Below are positions 14,296-24,432 of a stretch of DNA of 24,432 nucleotides, piece by piece (within the stretch, counting starts at the first letter, position 1; each line of letters begins with the position of its first letter). Both the position numbers and the translations under genes were made by a program. The stretch comes from an uncultured Oscillospiraceae bacterium (lineage in GTDB: Bacteria; Bacillota; Clostridia; Oscillospirales; Oscillospiraceae): NCBI GenBank assembly GCA_910577915.1, contig CAJTOM010000038.1:1-24432 (forward strand). Reading direction: 5' to 3'. A model generated the notes under the pieces. That model was given only the letters and a program-made list of their open reading frames with translations. It searched no databases and had not been told where the DNA came from.

Positions 14296-15126
14296 TTATT
14301 GGTTGACAACCACCGGGGCCACCTTGCCGTTGGCGTGGATGTCCACAATGAGCTTCCGGGGGCACTTGGTCACACATGCCCCGCAGGAGGTGCACTTGTC
14401 GTAGTCGATGCGGGCCACGTTGTTGTTCACCGTGATGGCCCCCGCCGGGCAGTTCTTCTCGCACAGGCGGCAGCCTATGCAGCTCACGGCGCAGTGTGCC
14501 TTGGCCAGCGCCCCCTTCTCGTGGTTGGCGCAGGGCACCACCACATCCACGGCGTAGGGCATGCTGACAATCACGTTCCGGGGGCAGACGGCGGCGCACT
14601 GCATGCAGCAGGTGCACTTCTCCCGGTCCACCTCCGCCACGCCCCTGGCGTTGATGTGAATGGCGTCGAACTTGCAGGCCTCCACGCAGGTGCCCCGGCC
14701 CAGACAGCCGAAGGAGCACTCCAGAGTGCCGTTGCCGGAGACCTTCATGGCGGCTACGCAGTCCTCAATGCCCACGTAGCGCTCGAACTTGTGGCCCGCC
14801 CGCTCGCCGCCGTTGCAGCGCACGAAGGCCACCCGGCGCTCCACTGTCTGTACCTCCACCCCCATCACCGCCGCGATACGGCTTGTCTGGAGGCCGGAGC
14901 AGCTGGGACAGGCGTTCACCGGGGCCTTTTTGGCGGCGATGGCCGCCGCGCACCCGGCGCAGCCGGGGTAGCCGCACCCGCCGCAGTTGGCGCCGGGCAG
15001 ACAGTCCAGAATCAGGGCCAGCTTGGGGTCCGACTTGACCTCAAAGACCTTGGAGGCCACGGCCAGGATCAGGCCGAAGCCGCCCCCCAGCACGCCCAGC
15101 GTGAGCAGCGCGTAAAAAATGTTCAC
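14296..15126 (-). CDS. rnfB: Rnf complex iron-sulfur subunit B
   Basis: Electron-entry subunit of the Rnf ferredoxin:NAD+ oxidoreductase, taking electrons from reduced ferredoxin. The 276-aa protein has an N-terminal membrane anchor (about 1-26), a four-Cys Fe-S domain typical of RnfB (CLPGANCGGCGYPGC, about 42-56), and then ferredoxin-like motifs: CLGRGTCVEAC, CTCCMQCAAVCP, CIGCRLCEKNCP and CTSCGACVTKCP. Several cubane clusters are therefore expected. The start is GTG at 15126 (reading GTG AAC ATT), with GGAGGAGAGGA upstream, 16 bp after rnfA. It is last in the operon, as usual in Clostridia (rnfCDGEAB). Confidence 0.96.
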   Translation of the reverse strand: MNIFYALLTLGVLGGGFGLILAVASKVFEVKSDPKLALILDCLPGANCGGCGYPGCAGCAAAIAAKKAPVNACPSCSGLQTSRIAAVMGVEVQTVERRVAFVRCNGGERAGHKFERYVGIEDCVAAMKVSGNGTLECSFGCLGRGTCVEACKFDAIHINARGVAEVDREKCTCCMQCAAVCPRNVIVSMPYAVDVVVPCANHEKGALAKAHCAVSCIGCRLCEKNCPAGAITVNNNVARIDYDKCTSCGACVTKCPRKLIVDIHANGKVAPVVVNQ

Positions 15127-15142
15127 TCTTCCTCTCCTCCTC

Positions 15143-15730
15143 TCACCAGGGAATCTGCAGTCCGGAGAAGCCCATGAAGCACAGGGCCATCAGTCCGGCG
15201 GTCACCAGCGCGATGGGGAAGCCCTTAAAGGCCTTGGGCGGGTCGGAAAACTCCAGCCGTTCCCGGATGCTGGCGAACAGCACAATGGCCAGCAGGAAGC
15301 CTACGCCGCCGGTGATGCCGTACACCACGGACTGAATGAAGTTGTAATTCTCCTGCACGTTCAGCAGCACCACGCCCAGCACCGCGCAGTTGGTGGTGAT
15401 CAGGGGCAGATACACCCCCAGGGCCTCATACAGAGTGGGGACGGACTTCTTCAGGAACATCTCCACCAGCTGCACCAGGGCGGCAATGACCAGGATGAAG
15501 GCCACCGTCTTCATGTACCCCAGGTCCATGGAGTCCAGCAGCCGGTTAACGGGGTAGCACAGGGCCGAGGCCAGGGCCATGACGAAGATCACCGCGAAGC
15601 CCATGCCCACGGCGGTGTCCATCTTCTTGGACACGCCCATGAAGGGGCAGATACCCAGAAACTGGACGAGGATAAAGTTGTTGATGAGAATCGCCCCCAG
15701 GGCGATGTCCAGCAGCGTCGTCCACTCCAT
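15143..15730 (-). CDS. rnfA: Rnf complex membrane subunit A
   Basis: A 195-aa integral membrane protein with about six membrane helices, one of the paired RnfA/RnfE subunits forming the ion-translocating core and, in solved complexes, holding an intramembrane Fe-S cluster. Typical stretches are NNFILVQFLGICPFMGVSKK (its Cys is a likely cluster ligand), TTNCAVLGVVLL (second Cys) and LLAIVLFASIRERLE. It starts 2 bp after rnfE; its ribosome binding site GGGAGG lies in the end of rnfE, which implies coupled translation. Confidence 0.96.
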   Translation of the reverse strand: MEWTTLLDIALGAILINNFILVQFLGICPFMGVSKKMDTAVGMGFAVIFVMALASALCYPVNRLLDSMDLGYMKTVAFILVIAALVQLVEMFLKKSVPTLYEALGVYLPLITTNCAVLGVVLLNVQENYNFIQSVVYGITGGVGFLLAIVLFASIRERLEFSDPPKAFKGFPIALVTAGLMALCFMGFSGLQIPW

Positions 15731-15732
15731 AC

Positions 15733-16335
15733 CTATTTACCTCCCTTGCCGGCCTTGCTCCGGGCCCACTGCATCAGGGCGATGAGAAAGCCCAGTGTGA
15801 GAAAGCCCCCCACCGGCAGCGCCATCATCTGGGCGGCGTACTCCCCGGGGAAGACCGCCGTACCCGCCAGAGTTCCGGACCCCAGCAGCTCCCGGATGGC
15901 GCTCATCACCAGCAGCACCAGGGTGTATCCGACACCCTGACAGAGGCCGTCTACTGCGGCGGCCAGGGGCTTATTCTTGCTGGCGAAGGACTCCGCCCTG
16001 GCCAGGATGATGCAGTTGACCACGATCAGGGGGATGAACACCCCCAGGCTCTCGGCGATGTCGGGGAAAAAAGCCTGGAGCAGCAGGTCCACGATGGTCA
16101 CAAACCCGGCGATCACCACGATATAGGCGGCGATGCGCACCTGCTCGGGGATGATCCTGCGCAGCAGGGAGATGAAGATGTTGGAGAGGGTGAGGATGAT
16201 GGTCACCGACAGTCCCATACCGATGCCGTTGGCCACGGTGGTGGTGATGGCCAGGGTGGAGCACATGCCCAGCAGCTGCACCAGCACCGGATTCTGGGTG
16301 AGAAGGCCCTCCTTGAGCTGTTTTCCAATATGCAT
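15733..16335 (-). CDS. rnfE: Rnf complex membrane subunit E
   Basis: A 200-aa integral membrane protein with about six helices, homologous to RnfA in inverted topology. QNPVLVQLLGMCSTLAITTT carries the first conserved Cys and IPLIVVNCIILARAE the second, matching the paired Cys used for the shared intramembrane [2Fe-2S] cluster between RnfA and RnfE in solved Rnf/Nqr structures. The ATG at 16335 has AGGAGGGAGA upstream and follows rnfG by 15 bp. The C-terminal tail is short and basic (ARSKAGKGGK). Confidence 0.96.
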   Translation of the reverse strand: MHIGKQLKEGLLTQNPVLVQLLGMCSTLAITTTVANGIGMGLSVTIILTLSNIFISLLRRIIPEQVRIAAYIVVIAGFVTIVDLLLQAFFPDIAESLGVFIPLIVVNCIILARAESFASKNKPLAAAVDGLCQGVGYTLVLLVMSAIRELLGSGTLAGTAVFPGEYAAQMMALPVGGFLTLGFLIALMQWARSKAGKGGK

Positions 16336-16350
16336 ACGCGTCTCCCTCCT

Positions 16351-16935
16351 TTATGACAGCGCGGCCACGGCGGCCAGGGCCGCGTTGACCCCGTCCGCCA
16401 CGCCTCTGGAGCTGTAGGTGGCCCCGGTGACGCCGTCAAAGCGGTTGTTCCCGGTGTTGACGGTGATCTCGCCGCCGTCGCGGCTCATGCCGATGAAGCG
16501 GTCCAGCACCGCCTGGTCGGCGACCACCTTAGTGCCGATGTTGGGGGTCTCGCTGTGTTTGATGACGGACACGCCGGTGACCGCCCCGTTCACATCCACG
16601 CCCACCATCATCTGGATGGCCCCCTGGGAGCCGTTGGCGGTGACCTGGACCACGTAGCCCGCCGGCTCCGCGCCCTCAAAGGCCCGGTACAGGGCCGTCA
16701 CCCCACCGGCGGCGGCCTCCGCCGGCTCATAGCGCTCAGCGGGGAGGACCTGGGCCATGGCGGCCTCCTGCTTCTCCCGCTGGATGGCGTCGATGCGGGG
16801 CTTGGTCACCTGGTTGACGACGCCCAGCAGCAGGGCCGTGGCCAGGCAGATGCCCAGAAGGGTGCCCGCCAGGCGGCCCACATAGCGGGGGTCAATGGAG
16901 ATGGACTGCCTGCGCTCCGCGTTTTCCCTGCTCAT
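16351..16935 (-). CDS. rnfG: Rnf complex flavoprotein subunit G
   Basis: A 194-aa subunit with one N-terminal membrane helix (about 20-42) and an extracytoplasmic FMN-binding domain. The covalent FMN site is visible as TGATYSS, with the flavinylated Thr at 173; an ApbE flavin transferase elsewhere would be needed. Expected Rnf residues such as SETPNIGTKV (about 128-137) are also present. The frame is open far upstream, but that part overlaps rnfD out of frame. The ATG at 16935 is chosen because it overlaps the rnfD stop as ATGA, has GGAGGCGGAG before it and starts the conserved protein. Confidence 0.95.
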   Translation of the reverse strand: MSRENAERRQSISIDPRYVGRLAGTLLGICLATALLLGVVNQVTKPRIDAIQREKQEAAMAQVLPAERYEPAEAAAGGVTALYRAFEGAEPAGYVVQVTANGSQGAIQMMVGVDVNGAVTGVSVIKHSETPNIGTKVVADQAVLDRFIGMSRDGGEITVNTGNNRFDGVTGATYSSRGVADGVNAALAAVAALS

Positions 16936-17963
16936 TTGCTCTCCGCCTCCTTTTTCTCCGCCTGCTTTTTCCCCGTCCTGGCGGCCTTGGCCACGCCGAA
17001 GCGGTGGGGATGAATGTTCTTGTCGATGAGCCACACCGTCAGATTCATCATTAAAATGGCGTAGCACACGCCCTCGTTGCTGCCGCCGAAGTACCGGATA
17101 AACACGGTGATGAGGCCGCAGCCCACGCCGAAGATGGCCTGGCCCAGGTGGCTGACGGGGCTGGTGACGTAGTCGGTGGCCATGAAGAAGGCCCCCAGCA
17201 GCAGCCCGCCGCCCAGCAGGTTGTAGAGCATCCACTGCACCGGGTCGTTGCCCCTGGGGAACAGGAAGGTCAGCGCGGCCACGGTGCCGATGTAGCTGAC
17301 GGGGATATACCAGGTGATGACCTTGCGGAAGATGAGGAACGCGCCGCCCAGGATGAGCAGCAGGGCGCTGACCTCCCCCAGGGAGCCACCGGTGAGGCCC
17401 ACCAGCATCTCCGGCAGGTCGTATATCTTCCGCAGCCCCTCCAGATCGCCGCTGTGAAGCATGGCCATGGGGGTGGGGTAGCTCACCGCGTCGAAAGCGC
17501 CCCACACCGGCACGGCGGTGCGGGGGGGCACCCAGGTGGTCATCTCCCCGGCCCAGGAGAGCATAAAGGCCCGGGCCGCCAGAGCGGGATTCAAAAAGTT
17601 CTTGCCGATGCCGCCGAAGAGCTGCTTGACCACCACGATGGCAAAGAAGTCGCCGATGAGCAAAATCCAGTATGGGATGGTCACCGGGCAGACGAAGGCG
17701 ATGAGCACGCCGGTGACGGCGGCGCTCAGATCCCCCACGGTGTTGTTCTTTCTCATGGCGGCCCGGTACAGGAGCTCAAAGAGGCAGCAGCCCGCCGTGC
17801 TCACCAGGACGTTGACCAGGGCCTTAGGCCCGAAATTGTACACCGAAAAGGCCAGGGCCGGCAGCAGGGCAATGAGGACCTCCCCCATGATGTGGCCTGC
17901 GCCGTCCTTGGTGCGGATGTGGGGGGAGCTGGAGCCGATGAGGTTCAATTCCTTGTAGTTCAT
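16932..17963 (-). CDS. rnfD: Rnf complex membrane flavoprotein subunit D
   Basis: A 343-aa integral membrane protein with about nine to ten helices, carrying a covalent FMN and part of the Na+/H+ path. The N-terminal SSSPHIRTKD is a family signature. SYPTPM at 161-166 corresponds to the S-x-x-T-P flavinylation motif, making Thr164 the probable FMN attachment site. GGIGKNFLNPALAARAF (about 117-133) and the FMATDYVTSPV region are also family-typical. It starts 2 bp after rnfC, with AGGAGGG in the rnfC end. The charged tail (KKQAEKKEAESK) is longer than minimal but ordinary. Confidence 0.96.
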   Translation of the reverse strand: MNYKELNLIGSSSPHIRTKDGAGHIMGEVLIALLPALAFSVYNFGPKALVNVLVSTAGCCLFELLYRAAMRKNNTVGDLSAAVTGVLIAFVCPVTIPYWILLIGDFFAIVVVKQLFGGIGKNFLNPALAARAFMLSWAGEMTTWVPPRTAVPVWGAFDAVSYPTPMAMLHSGDLEGLRKIYDLPEMLVGLTGGSLGEVSALLLILGGAFLIFRKVITWYIPVSYIGTVAALTFLFPRGNDPVQWMLYNLLGGGLLLGAFFMATDYVTSPVSHLGQAIFGVGCGLITVFIRYFGGSNEGVCYAILMMNLTVWLIDKNIHPHRFGVAKAARTGKKQAEKKEAESK

Positions 17964-17965
17964 GC

Positions 17966-19336
17966 TCAGCCCTCCTTTTTCTCATCGGCCGCCTTGGCGG
18001 CAGCCTCCGCCGCGGCCTTGGCGGCGGCCCGGGCGTTGTTGATCTTCTGCTTGCCCGCCCGGAAGGACTGGACCAGGTGGAGCCGGCCGGGACATATGTA
18101 GGTGCACGCGCCGCACTCGATGCAGTCCAGGACGTGGGCGCTCTCCAGCTCCCCGATCATGCCCGCCCGCTCATACTGGTACATAAACACCGGCTGCAGG
18201 TGCATGGGGCACACGGAGATGCACTTGCCGCAGCGGATGCAGGCGGGGTGCTCCACCGTGCGCTCCTCCTTCTCGCAGAAGGCCAGAATGGCGTTGGTCC
18301 CCTTGCCGATGGGGGCGTCCATGTCGTATTGGGAGTGGCCCATCATGGGCCCGCCCATCAGAATCTTGAAGGTGGACTTCTTCACCCCGCCGCAGGCGTC
18401 CAGCAGCTCGCAGATGGGCGTGCCGATGGGGCAGTAGAGGTTCTTCGGGTCCTTGACCCCGGAGCCGGAGACGGTGACGATGCGGTGCGTCACCGGCTTC
18501 CCGTGGTAGACGGCGTTATAGATGGCCATGGTGGTGACGATGTTGAACACCGCGCAGCCGATGGCGGCGGGCAGCGCGCCGGGGGGCACCTGCTTGCCTG
18601 TGACGGACTGGCACAGCTGCTTCTCCGCCCCCTGGGGATACCGTGTGCGCAGCACGTCCACCACGGCGGGGGCCCGCTCCTCCTCGATCTTGATCTTCAG
18701 CATCTCGGCTGCGTTTTCCTTGTTGTCCTCGATGGCGATGTGCACCCGGTCCACGCCGAACACGCGGGCCAAAATCTTCACGCCGCCCAGCACCTCCTCG
18801 GGGTGTTCCAGGAGGGTGCGGTGGTCGCTGGTGATGTAGGGCTCGCACTCGCTGGCGTTGACGATCACCGTGTCCACCTTGCCAAGGCCGGAGCTGATCT
18901 TCACATGGGTGGGGAAGGTGGCCCCGCCCATGCCCACGATGCCGGCGTTTTTCACGATCTCGCAGATCTGCTCCACCGTCAGGCTCTCCGGATCCCTGGG
19001 GGCACGGAGGGAGGGGCAGGGGGTGTCGGTGAAGTCGTTTTCAATCACCACGCTCATCACCGGCACGCCGGAGAAGTGGATCCGGGGCTCCACCGCCGCC
19101 ACCGTGCCGGACACGCTGGCGTGGACGGGGGCGGAGACAAAGGCCGGGGCCTCTCCCACCATCTGCCCCACGGTCACATAGTCCCCCACGCTCACACAGG
19201 GCCTGCAGGGCGCGCCGATGTGCAGGGACATGGGGATCACCACTCTGGCCGGAGGCGGCAGGGCCTCGATGGGCTTTTTGTTGGTGGCGGCCTTCTTATC
19301 GTTGGGGTGGATGCCGCCGAAAAAGGGCTGTGTCAT
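17966..19336 (-). CDS. rnfC: Rnf complex NADH-binding iron-sulfur subunit C
   Basis: Cytoplasmic subunit where NAD+ is reduced; it is related to the NuoF fold and binds FMN and NADH. The 456-aa protein has an N-terminal barrel-sandwich/biotinyl-like part (about 30-100), a nucleotide and flavin-binding region with GIVGMGGATFPTHVK (about 151-165) and NASECEPYI, an SLBB-type region, then two [4Fe-4S] motifs CIRCGKCISVCP and CIECGACTYICP (about 365-420). The C-terminus is an alanine/lysine-rich helix, a tail seen in several Clostridia RnfC. The ATG at 19336 follows GAGGTG with 7 nt spacing. It is first in rnfCDGEAB behind its own promoter. Confidence 0.96.
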   Translation of the reverse strand: MTQPFFGGIHPNDKKAATNKKPIEALPPPARVVIPMSLHIGAPCRPCVSVGDYVTVGQMVGEAPAFVSAPVHASVSGTVAAVEPRIHFSGVPVMSVVIENDFTDTPCPSLRAPRDPESLTVEQICEIVKNAGIVGMGGATFPTHVKISSGLGKVDTVIVNASECEPYITSDHRTLLEHPEEVLGGVKILARVFGVDRVHIAIEDNKENAAEMLKIKIEEERAPAVVDVLRTRYPQGAEKQLCQSVTGKQVPPGALPAAIGCAVFNIVTTMAIYNAVYHGKPVTHRIVTVSGSGVKDPKNLYCPIGTPICELLDACGGVKKSTFKILMGGPMMGHSQYDMDAPIGKGTNAILAFCEKEERTVEHPACIRCGKCISVCPMHLQPVFMYQYERAGMIGELESAHVLDCIECGACTYICPGRLHLVQSFRAGKQKINNARAAAKAAAEAAAKAADEKKEG

Positions 19337-19369
19337 CGGGTTTCACCTCATTCTTTTCTCGTCTCTCAC

Positions 19370-19387
19370 CGCCGCCGGCGGGCGGCG
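19370..19387 (-). repeat. hairpin in the rnf leader resembling the dispersed element's stem
   Basis: CGCCGCC (19370-19376) pairs with GGCGGCG (19381-19387), loop GGCG, the same 7-bp stem as in the three leader repeats, and lies 34 bp before the rnfC start. The GTCCC-TGCC-GGGAC part is absent, so it may be a decayed copy or coincidence in GC-rich DNA. Confidence 0.4.
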
Positions 19388-19407
19388 TCAATATTTTTAC
19401 AGCTATC

Positions 19408-19436
19408 ATCATACTCCTATCCGGCCCCGATGTCCA
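19408..19436 (-). promoter_or_regulatory. sigma-A-type promoter of the rnf operon
   Basis: Minus-strand -35 TGGACA (19431-19436), 17-bp spacer, -10 TATGAT (19408-19413). The leader would be about 65 nt and includes the hairpin at 19370-19387. Confidence 0.75.
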
Positions 19437-19491
19437 GAATATTTTCTCCCATTTCCCCCTCCCCGCCCCTTTTCCCAGAATTTACCGCAAA

Positions 19492-19523
19492 AACCCCCGG
19501 CGGCTTTTCTGCCGCCGGGGGTT
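19492..19523 (-). terminator. intrinsic terminator after gyrA
   Basis: A perfect 13-bp stem (19492-19504 with 19511-19523), 6-nt loop, with minus-strand TTTTTGC at its base, 22 bp after the gyrA stop. It separates the gyrase transcript from the rnf promoter. Confidence 0.9.
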
Positions 19524-19545
19524 CTATTCCGCTTGACGCCGGCTC

Positions 19546-22044
<2,499 letters not shown>

Positions 22045-22057
22045 GGTGTTCTCCCTA

Positions 22058-24010
22058 TCAATAGTCGAGGTTCACGGCGTACTTGGCGTTGCGCTCGATG
22101 AATTCCTTGCGGGGCTCCACCTTCTCGCCCATCAGAACGGTGAAGATGGCGTCCGCCTGGACCGCGTCGTCCAGCTCAATGCGGCGCAGGGTGCGCCTTT
22201 CCGGGTCCATGGTGGTCTCCCACAGCTCGTGGGGGTTCATCTCGCCCAGGCCCTTGAAGCGGCTGATGTCCACCTTGGCGTTGGGGTTGCCCCCCCGGAG
22301 CTCCTCAGAGACGGCGTCCCGCTCCTCTTCGGAGAAGGCCAGCCGCGTGGTCTTGCCCCTGGTCAGCTTAAAGAGGGGGGGCACGGCGGAGTAGACGTAC
22401 CCCTGCTCAATCAGCGGCCGCATAAAGCGGAAGAAGAAGGTCAGCAGCAGCGTGCGGATGTGGCTGCCGTCCACGTCGGCATCGGCCATGATGATCACCT
22501 TGTGATAGCGCAGCTTATTGATGTCGAACTCCTCGCCGATGCCGGCCCCCAGGGCGGTGATCACCGGCAGGAGCTTGTCGTTGCCGTAGACCTTGTCCAC
22601 CCTGGCCTTCTCCACGTTGAGCATCTTGCCCCACAGCGGCAGAATGGCCTGAAACCGGGAGTCCCGCCCCTGGGTGGCGGAGCCGCCGGCGCTGTCGCCC
22701 TCGACGATATAGATCTCCGTCAGCTCCGGGTTGTTCTCATTGCAGTCCCGCAGCTTATCCGGCATGGCCGCGCCGCCCAGGGCGGTCTTGCGGCGGATGG
22801 ACTCTCGTGCCTTCCGGGCGGCCTCCCTGGCCCTGTTGGCCATCATGGCCTTGTCCAGAATGAGCCGGGCGGTCTTGGGGTTCTCCTCCAGGTACTCCTC
22901 CAGCTTCTCGGAGACAATGGAGGCGGTGAGGGTGCGGATATAGGCGTTGCCCAGCTTGGCCTTGGTCTGTCCCTCGAACTGGGCGTCGGTGAGCTTGACG
23001 GAGATGACGCAGGTGACTCCCTCCCGGCAGTCCTCGCCAGAGACCTTGTCGTCGCCCTTGATGATGTTGGCCTTTTTGCCGTAGGCGTTGAGCACGGTGG
23101 TGAGGGCCCTGCGGAATCCCTCCTCGTGCATGCCGCCCTCCGGCGTGCGCACGTCGTTGGCGAAGGAGACGATGTTCTCGTTGTAGCCGTCGTTATACTG
23201 CAGCGCCACCTCCACCGAGGCGTCGTCCTTCACGCCCCGCATATAGACCACATCGTCGTGGACGGGGGTCTTGTTCTGGTTGAGCCAGGCCACATACTCC
23301 CGGATGCCGCCCTCATAGCACATGGCGTCAGACTCCTCCCGGCCCTCCCGGCGGTCAAAGGTGGAGATTTTCAGGCCGGCGTTCAAAAACGCCTGCTGCT
23401 GCATCCGGGTGTGAATGGTGTCGTAGCTGTAGGCAGTGACGTCGAACATGTCCGGATCGGGCTTGAAGGTGACCACGGTGCCGGTTTTGTCGGTGGAGCC
23501 CACCACCCGCATGGGCTGGGTGATGTCCCCTCTGGAGAAGCGCATCTCGTAGATTTTGCCCTCCTTGTGAACCTGAACCTCCAGCCACTCGCTGAGGGCG
23601 TTGACCACGCTGGCGCCCACGCCGTGGAGGCCGCCGGAGACCTTGTAGCCCCCGCCGCCGAACTTTCCGCCGGCGTGGAGGACGGTAAAGACCACCTCCA
23701 GGGCGGGCAGGCCGGTCTGGGGCTGGATGTCCACGGGGATGCCCCGGCCATTGTCGGTGACGGTGATGGTGTCCCCCTCGTTGATGGTGACAGTGATCTC
23801 ATCGCAGAAGCCGGCCAGGGCCTCGTCGATGGAGTTATCCACAATTTCATAGACCAGGTGGTGCAAACCGGATTCGCTGGTAGAGCCAATGTACATGCCG
23901 GGCCGTTTGCGCACGGCCTCCAGCCCCTCCAGGACCTGGATCTCGGACCCGCCGTATTCGTGGGTCACCTGGGTAGTGCTCATTTCATTGATTTCTGTGA
24001 TGTCAGACAT
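22058..24010 (-). CDS. gyrB: DNA gyrase subunit B
   Basis: ATPase subunit of gyrase, 650 aa. The GHKL ATP-binding domain shows RKRPGMYIGST (35-44), catalytic Glu55 and Mg ligand Asn59 in YEIVDNSIDEA, and DNGRGIP (86-92). A transducer domain follows. The TOPRIM domain has EGDSAGGSA and DADVDGSHI, and the C-terminal region has RFKGLGEM and the family-typical MGEKVEPRKEFIE. The length fits the short GyrB form without the E. coli insert. The ATG at 24010 has GAGGAGG 7 nt upstream, and an in-frame ATG ten codons later lacks a better site. It follows remB by 12 bp. Confidence 0.97.
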   Translation of the reverse strand: MSDITEINEMSTTQVTHEYGGSEIQVLEGLEAVRKRPGMYIGSTSESGLHHLVYEIVDNSIDEALAGFCDEITVTINEGDTITVTDNGRGIPVDIQPQTGLPALEVVFTVLHAGGKFGGGGYKVSGGLHGVGASVVNALSEWLEVQVHKEGKIYEMRFSRGDITQPMRVVGSTDKTGTVVTFKPDPDMFDVTAYSYDTIHTRMQQQAFLNAGLKISTFDRREGREESDAMCYEGGIREYVAWLNQNKTPVHDDVVYMRGVKDDASVEVALQYNDGYNENIVSFANDVRTPEGGMHEEGFRRALTTVLNAYGKKANIIKGDDKVSGEDCREGVTCVISVKLTDAQFEGQTKAKLGNAYIRTLTASIVSEKLEEYLEENPKTARLILDKAMMANRAREAARKARESIRRKTALGGAAMPDKLRDCNENNPELTEIYIVEGDSAGGSATQGRDSRFQAILPLWGKMLNVEKARVDKVYGNDKLLPVITALGAGIGEEFDINKLRYHKVIIMADADVDGSHIRTLLLTFFFRFMRPLIEQGYVYSAVPPLFKLTRGKTTRLAFSEEERDAVSEELRGGNPNAKVDISRFKGLGEMNPHELWETTMDPERRTLRRIELDDAVQADAIFTVLMGEKVEPRKEFIERNAKYAVNLDY

Positions 24011-24022
24011 TGCAAGACCTCC

Positions 24023-24298
24023 TCAGTGTAAGGGAAACAGGGCCTGGAGCTCCTCCAGACGCCCGGAAAGGGTTGCGGGCGCCAGCGGGGATAGGTATAT
24101 CCTCTGCCAGCTGCCCCGCGGACAGCAGACGACCAACGATTTTGGAAGATCGCCGCCGGCGCTGACAACCATCCCATCCTCTTCCGCCGCACGGAGGAAA
24201 TCCCGCGTCCCGCGGGCGGTCGAGGCATTATCGAGATCGAATATTCCAATAATGTCGTCCGTTGGAACGGAGACATTGTTGCCAAGATGAAGATACAT
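24023..24298 (-). CDS. remB: RemB-family (DUF370) extracellular matrix regulator
   Basis: A 91-aa protein whose start MYLHLGNNVSVPTDDIIGIF and middle PKSLVV, then RIYLSPLAPATLSGR, match the DUF370/YaaB (RemB) family, which averages about 80-90 aa. In Bacillus subtilis RemA and RemB are needed for biofilm matrix gene expression; RemA binds DNA, while the role of RemB is less clear. The position directly before gyrB is the conserved Firmicutes order (dnaA-dnaN-recF-remB-gyrB-gyrA), so oriC probably lies not far to the right. The ATG at 24298 is preceded by AAGGAA (24308-24313), which abuts the end of repeat copy 3. Confidence 0.9.
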   Translation of the reverse strand: MYLHLGNNVSVPTDDIIGIFDLDNASTARGTRDFLRAAEEDGMVVSAGGDLPKSLVVCCPRGSWQRIYLSPLAPATLSGRLEELQALFPLH

Positions 24299-24311
24299 AA
24301 CGTAACGTTCC

Positions 24312-24381
24312 TTCTTCGCCGCCTTCGGGCGGCGAGGGGTAGTCCCTGCCGGGACGGGGGATACGGGGCTTACGCAGCCCC
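24312..24381 (-). repeat. dispersed leader repeat, copy 3, 5' of remB
   Basis: Third copy, 13 bp before the remB start. The first stem has loop TTCG here, the second stem GTCCC-TGCC-GGGAC is identical, and the third stem is GGGGCT (24365-24370) with AGCCCC (24376-24381), loop TACGC. Against copy 2 the closing pair changes from C-G to T-A, a compensatory change. Confidence 0.85.
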
Positions 24382-24390
24382 GCGCCCCGC

Positions 24391-24420
24391 GGTTACTTTT
24401 TGTGCAAACAAAAAGTAACC
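24391..24420. repeat. perfect palindrome GGTTACTTTTTG at the right edge
   Basis: A 12-bp perfect stem, GGTTACTTTTTG (24391-24402) with CAAAAAGTAACC (24409-24420), loop TGCAAA. It abuts repeat copy 3 and is AT-rich in GC-rich surroundings. It may be the terminator-like end of an upstream gene such as recF or another dispersed palindrome; the window ends before this can be told. Confidence 0.7.
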
Positions 24421-24432
24421 AAAAAGTTGCCA

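Overview
The window looks like chromosome from a GC-rich, spore-forming, anaerobic Clostridia. The most likely placement is an Oscillospiraceae-type gut bacterium (Flavonifractor, Lawsonibacter, Intestinimonas or Oscillibacter relatives). That placement is an inference from high third-position GC, spoVAD/spoVAE, a complete Rnf complex, an SLH-domain surface protein and the remB-gyrB-gyrA order found beside oriC in Firmicutes. No 16S or ribosomal gene is present to confirm it.

Layout from left to right. (1) 1-4800, cell envelope: a membrane-anchored LysM/G5/M23 cell-wall peptidase and a large secreted SLH protein made of several repeat types, both on the minus strand. An unusually hairpin-rich, AT-rich regulatory region lies upstream of the SLH gene. 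(2) 4784-8250, copper homeostasis: csoR, a small P-loop NTPase and copA, all minus, under a promoter with a textbook CsoR operator. The copA frame continues into a CopZ-like domain that has its own ribosome binding site and start codon. (3) 8331-8846: a divergent DHFR/RibD-like reductase. (4) 8887-10374: spoVAD and spoVAE, which act in dipicolinate uptake into spores, without spoVAC. (5) 10467-14281: a two-gene heterodimeric ABC exporter on the plus strand behind a long structured leader. (6) 14296-19336: rnfCDGEAB, the ferredoxin:NAD+ oxidoreductase ion pump. (7) 19546-24298: remB, gyrB and gyrA. The far right end carries repeat sequence; recF, dnaN and dnaA would be expected beyond it.

Most operons are bounded by clear sigma-A-type promoters and intrinsic terminators, reported individually. 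Most of the long open frames opposite these genes are GC-rich shadows.

The most interesting non-coding signal is a repeat of about 60-75 bp present three times. All copies have the same orientation relative to the downstream gene, and each sits directly 5' of a start codon (copA, spoVAE, remB). It has conserved stems, variable loops and one compensatory base-pair change, so it could be an undescribed structured RNA leader or a REP-like element. Other points worth checking are the in-frame copA-copZ fusion with internal initiation, paired inverted palindromes upstream of the SLH gene, iterated TGTAAC boxes at the M23 promoter, a GyrA with Gln at the quinolone-contact Ser/Thr position, and the missing spoVAC.
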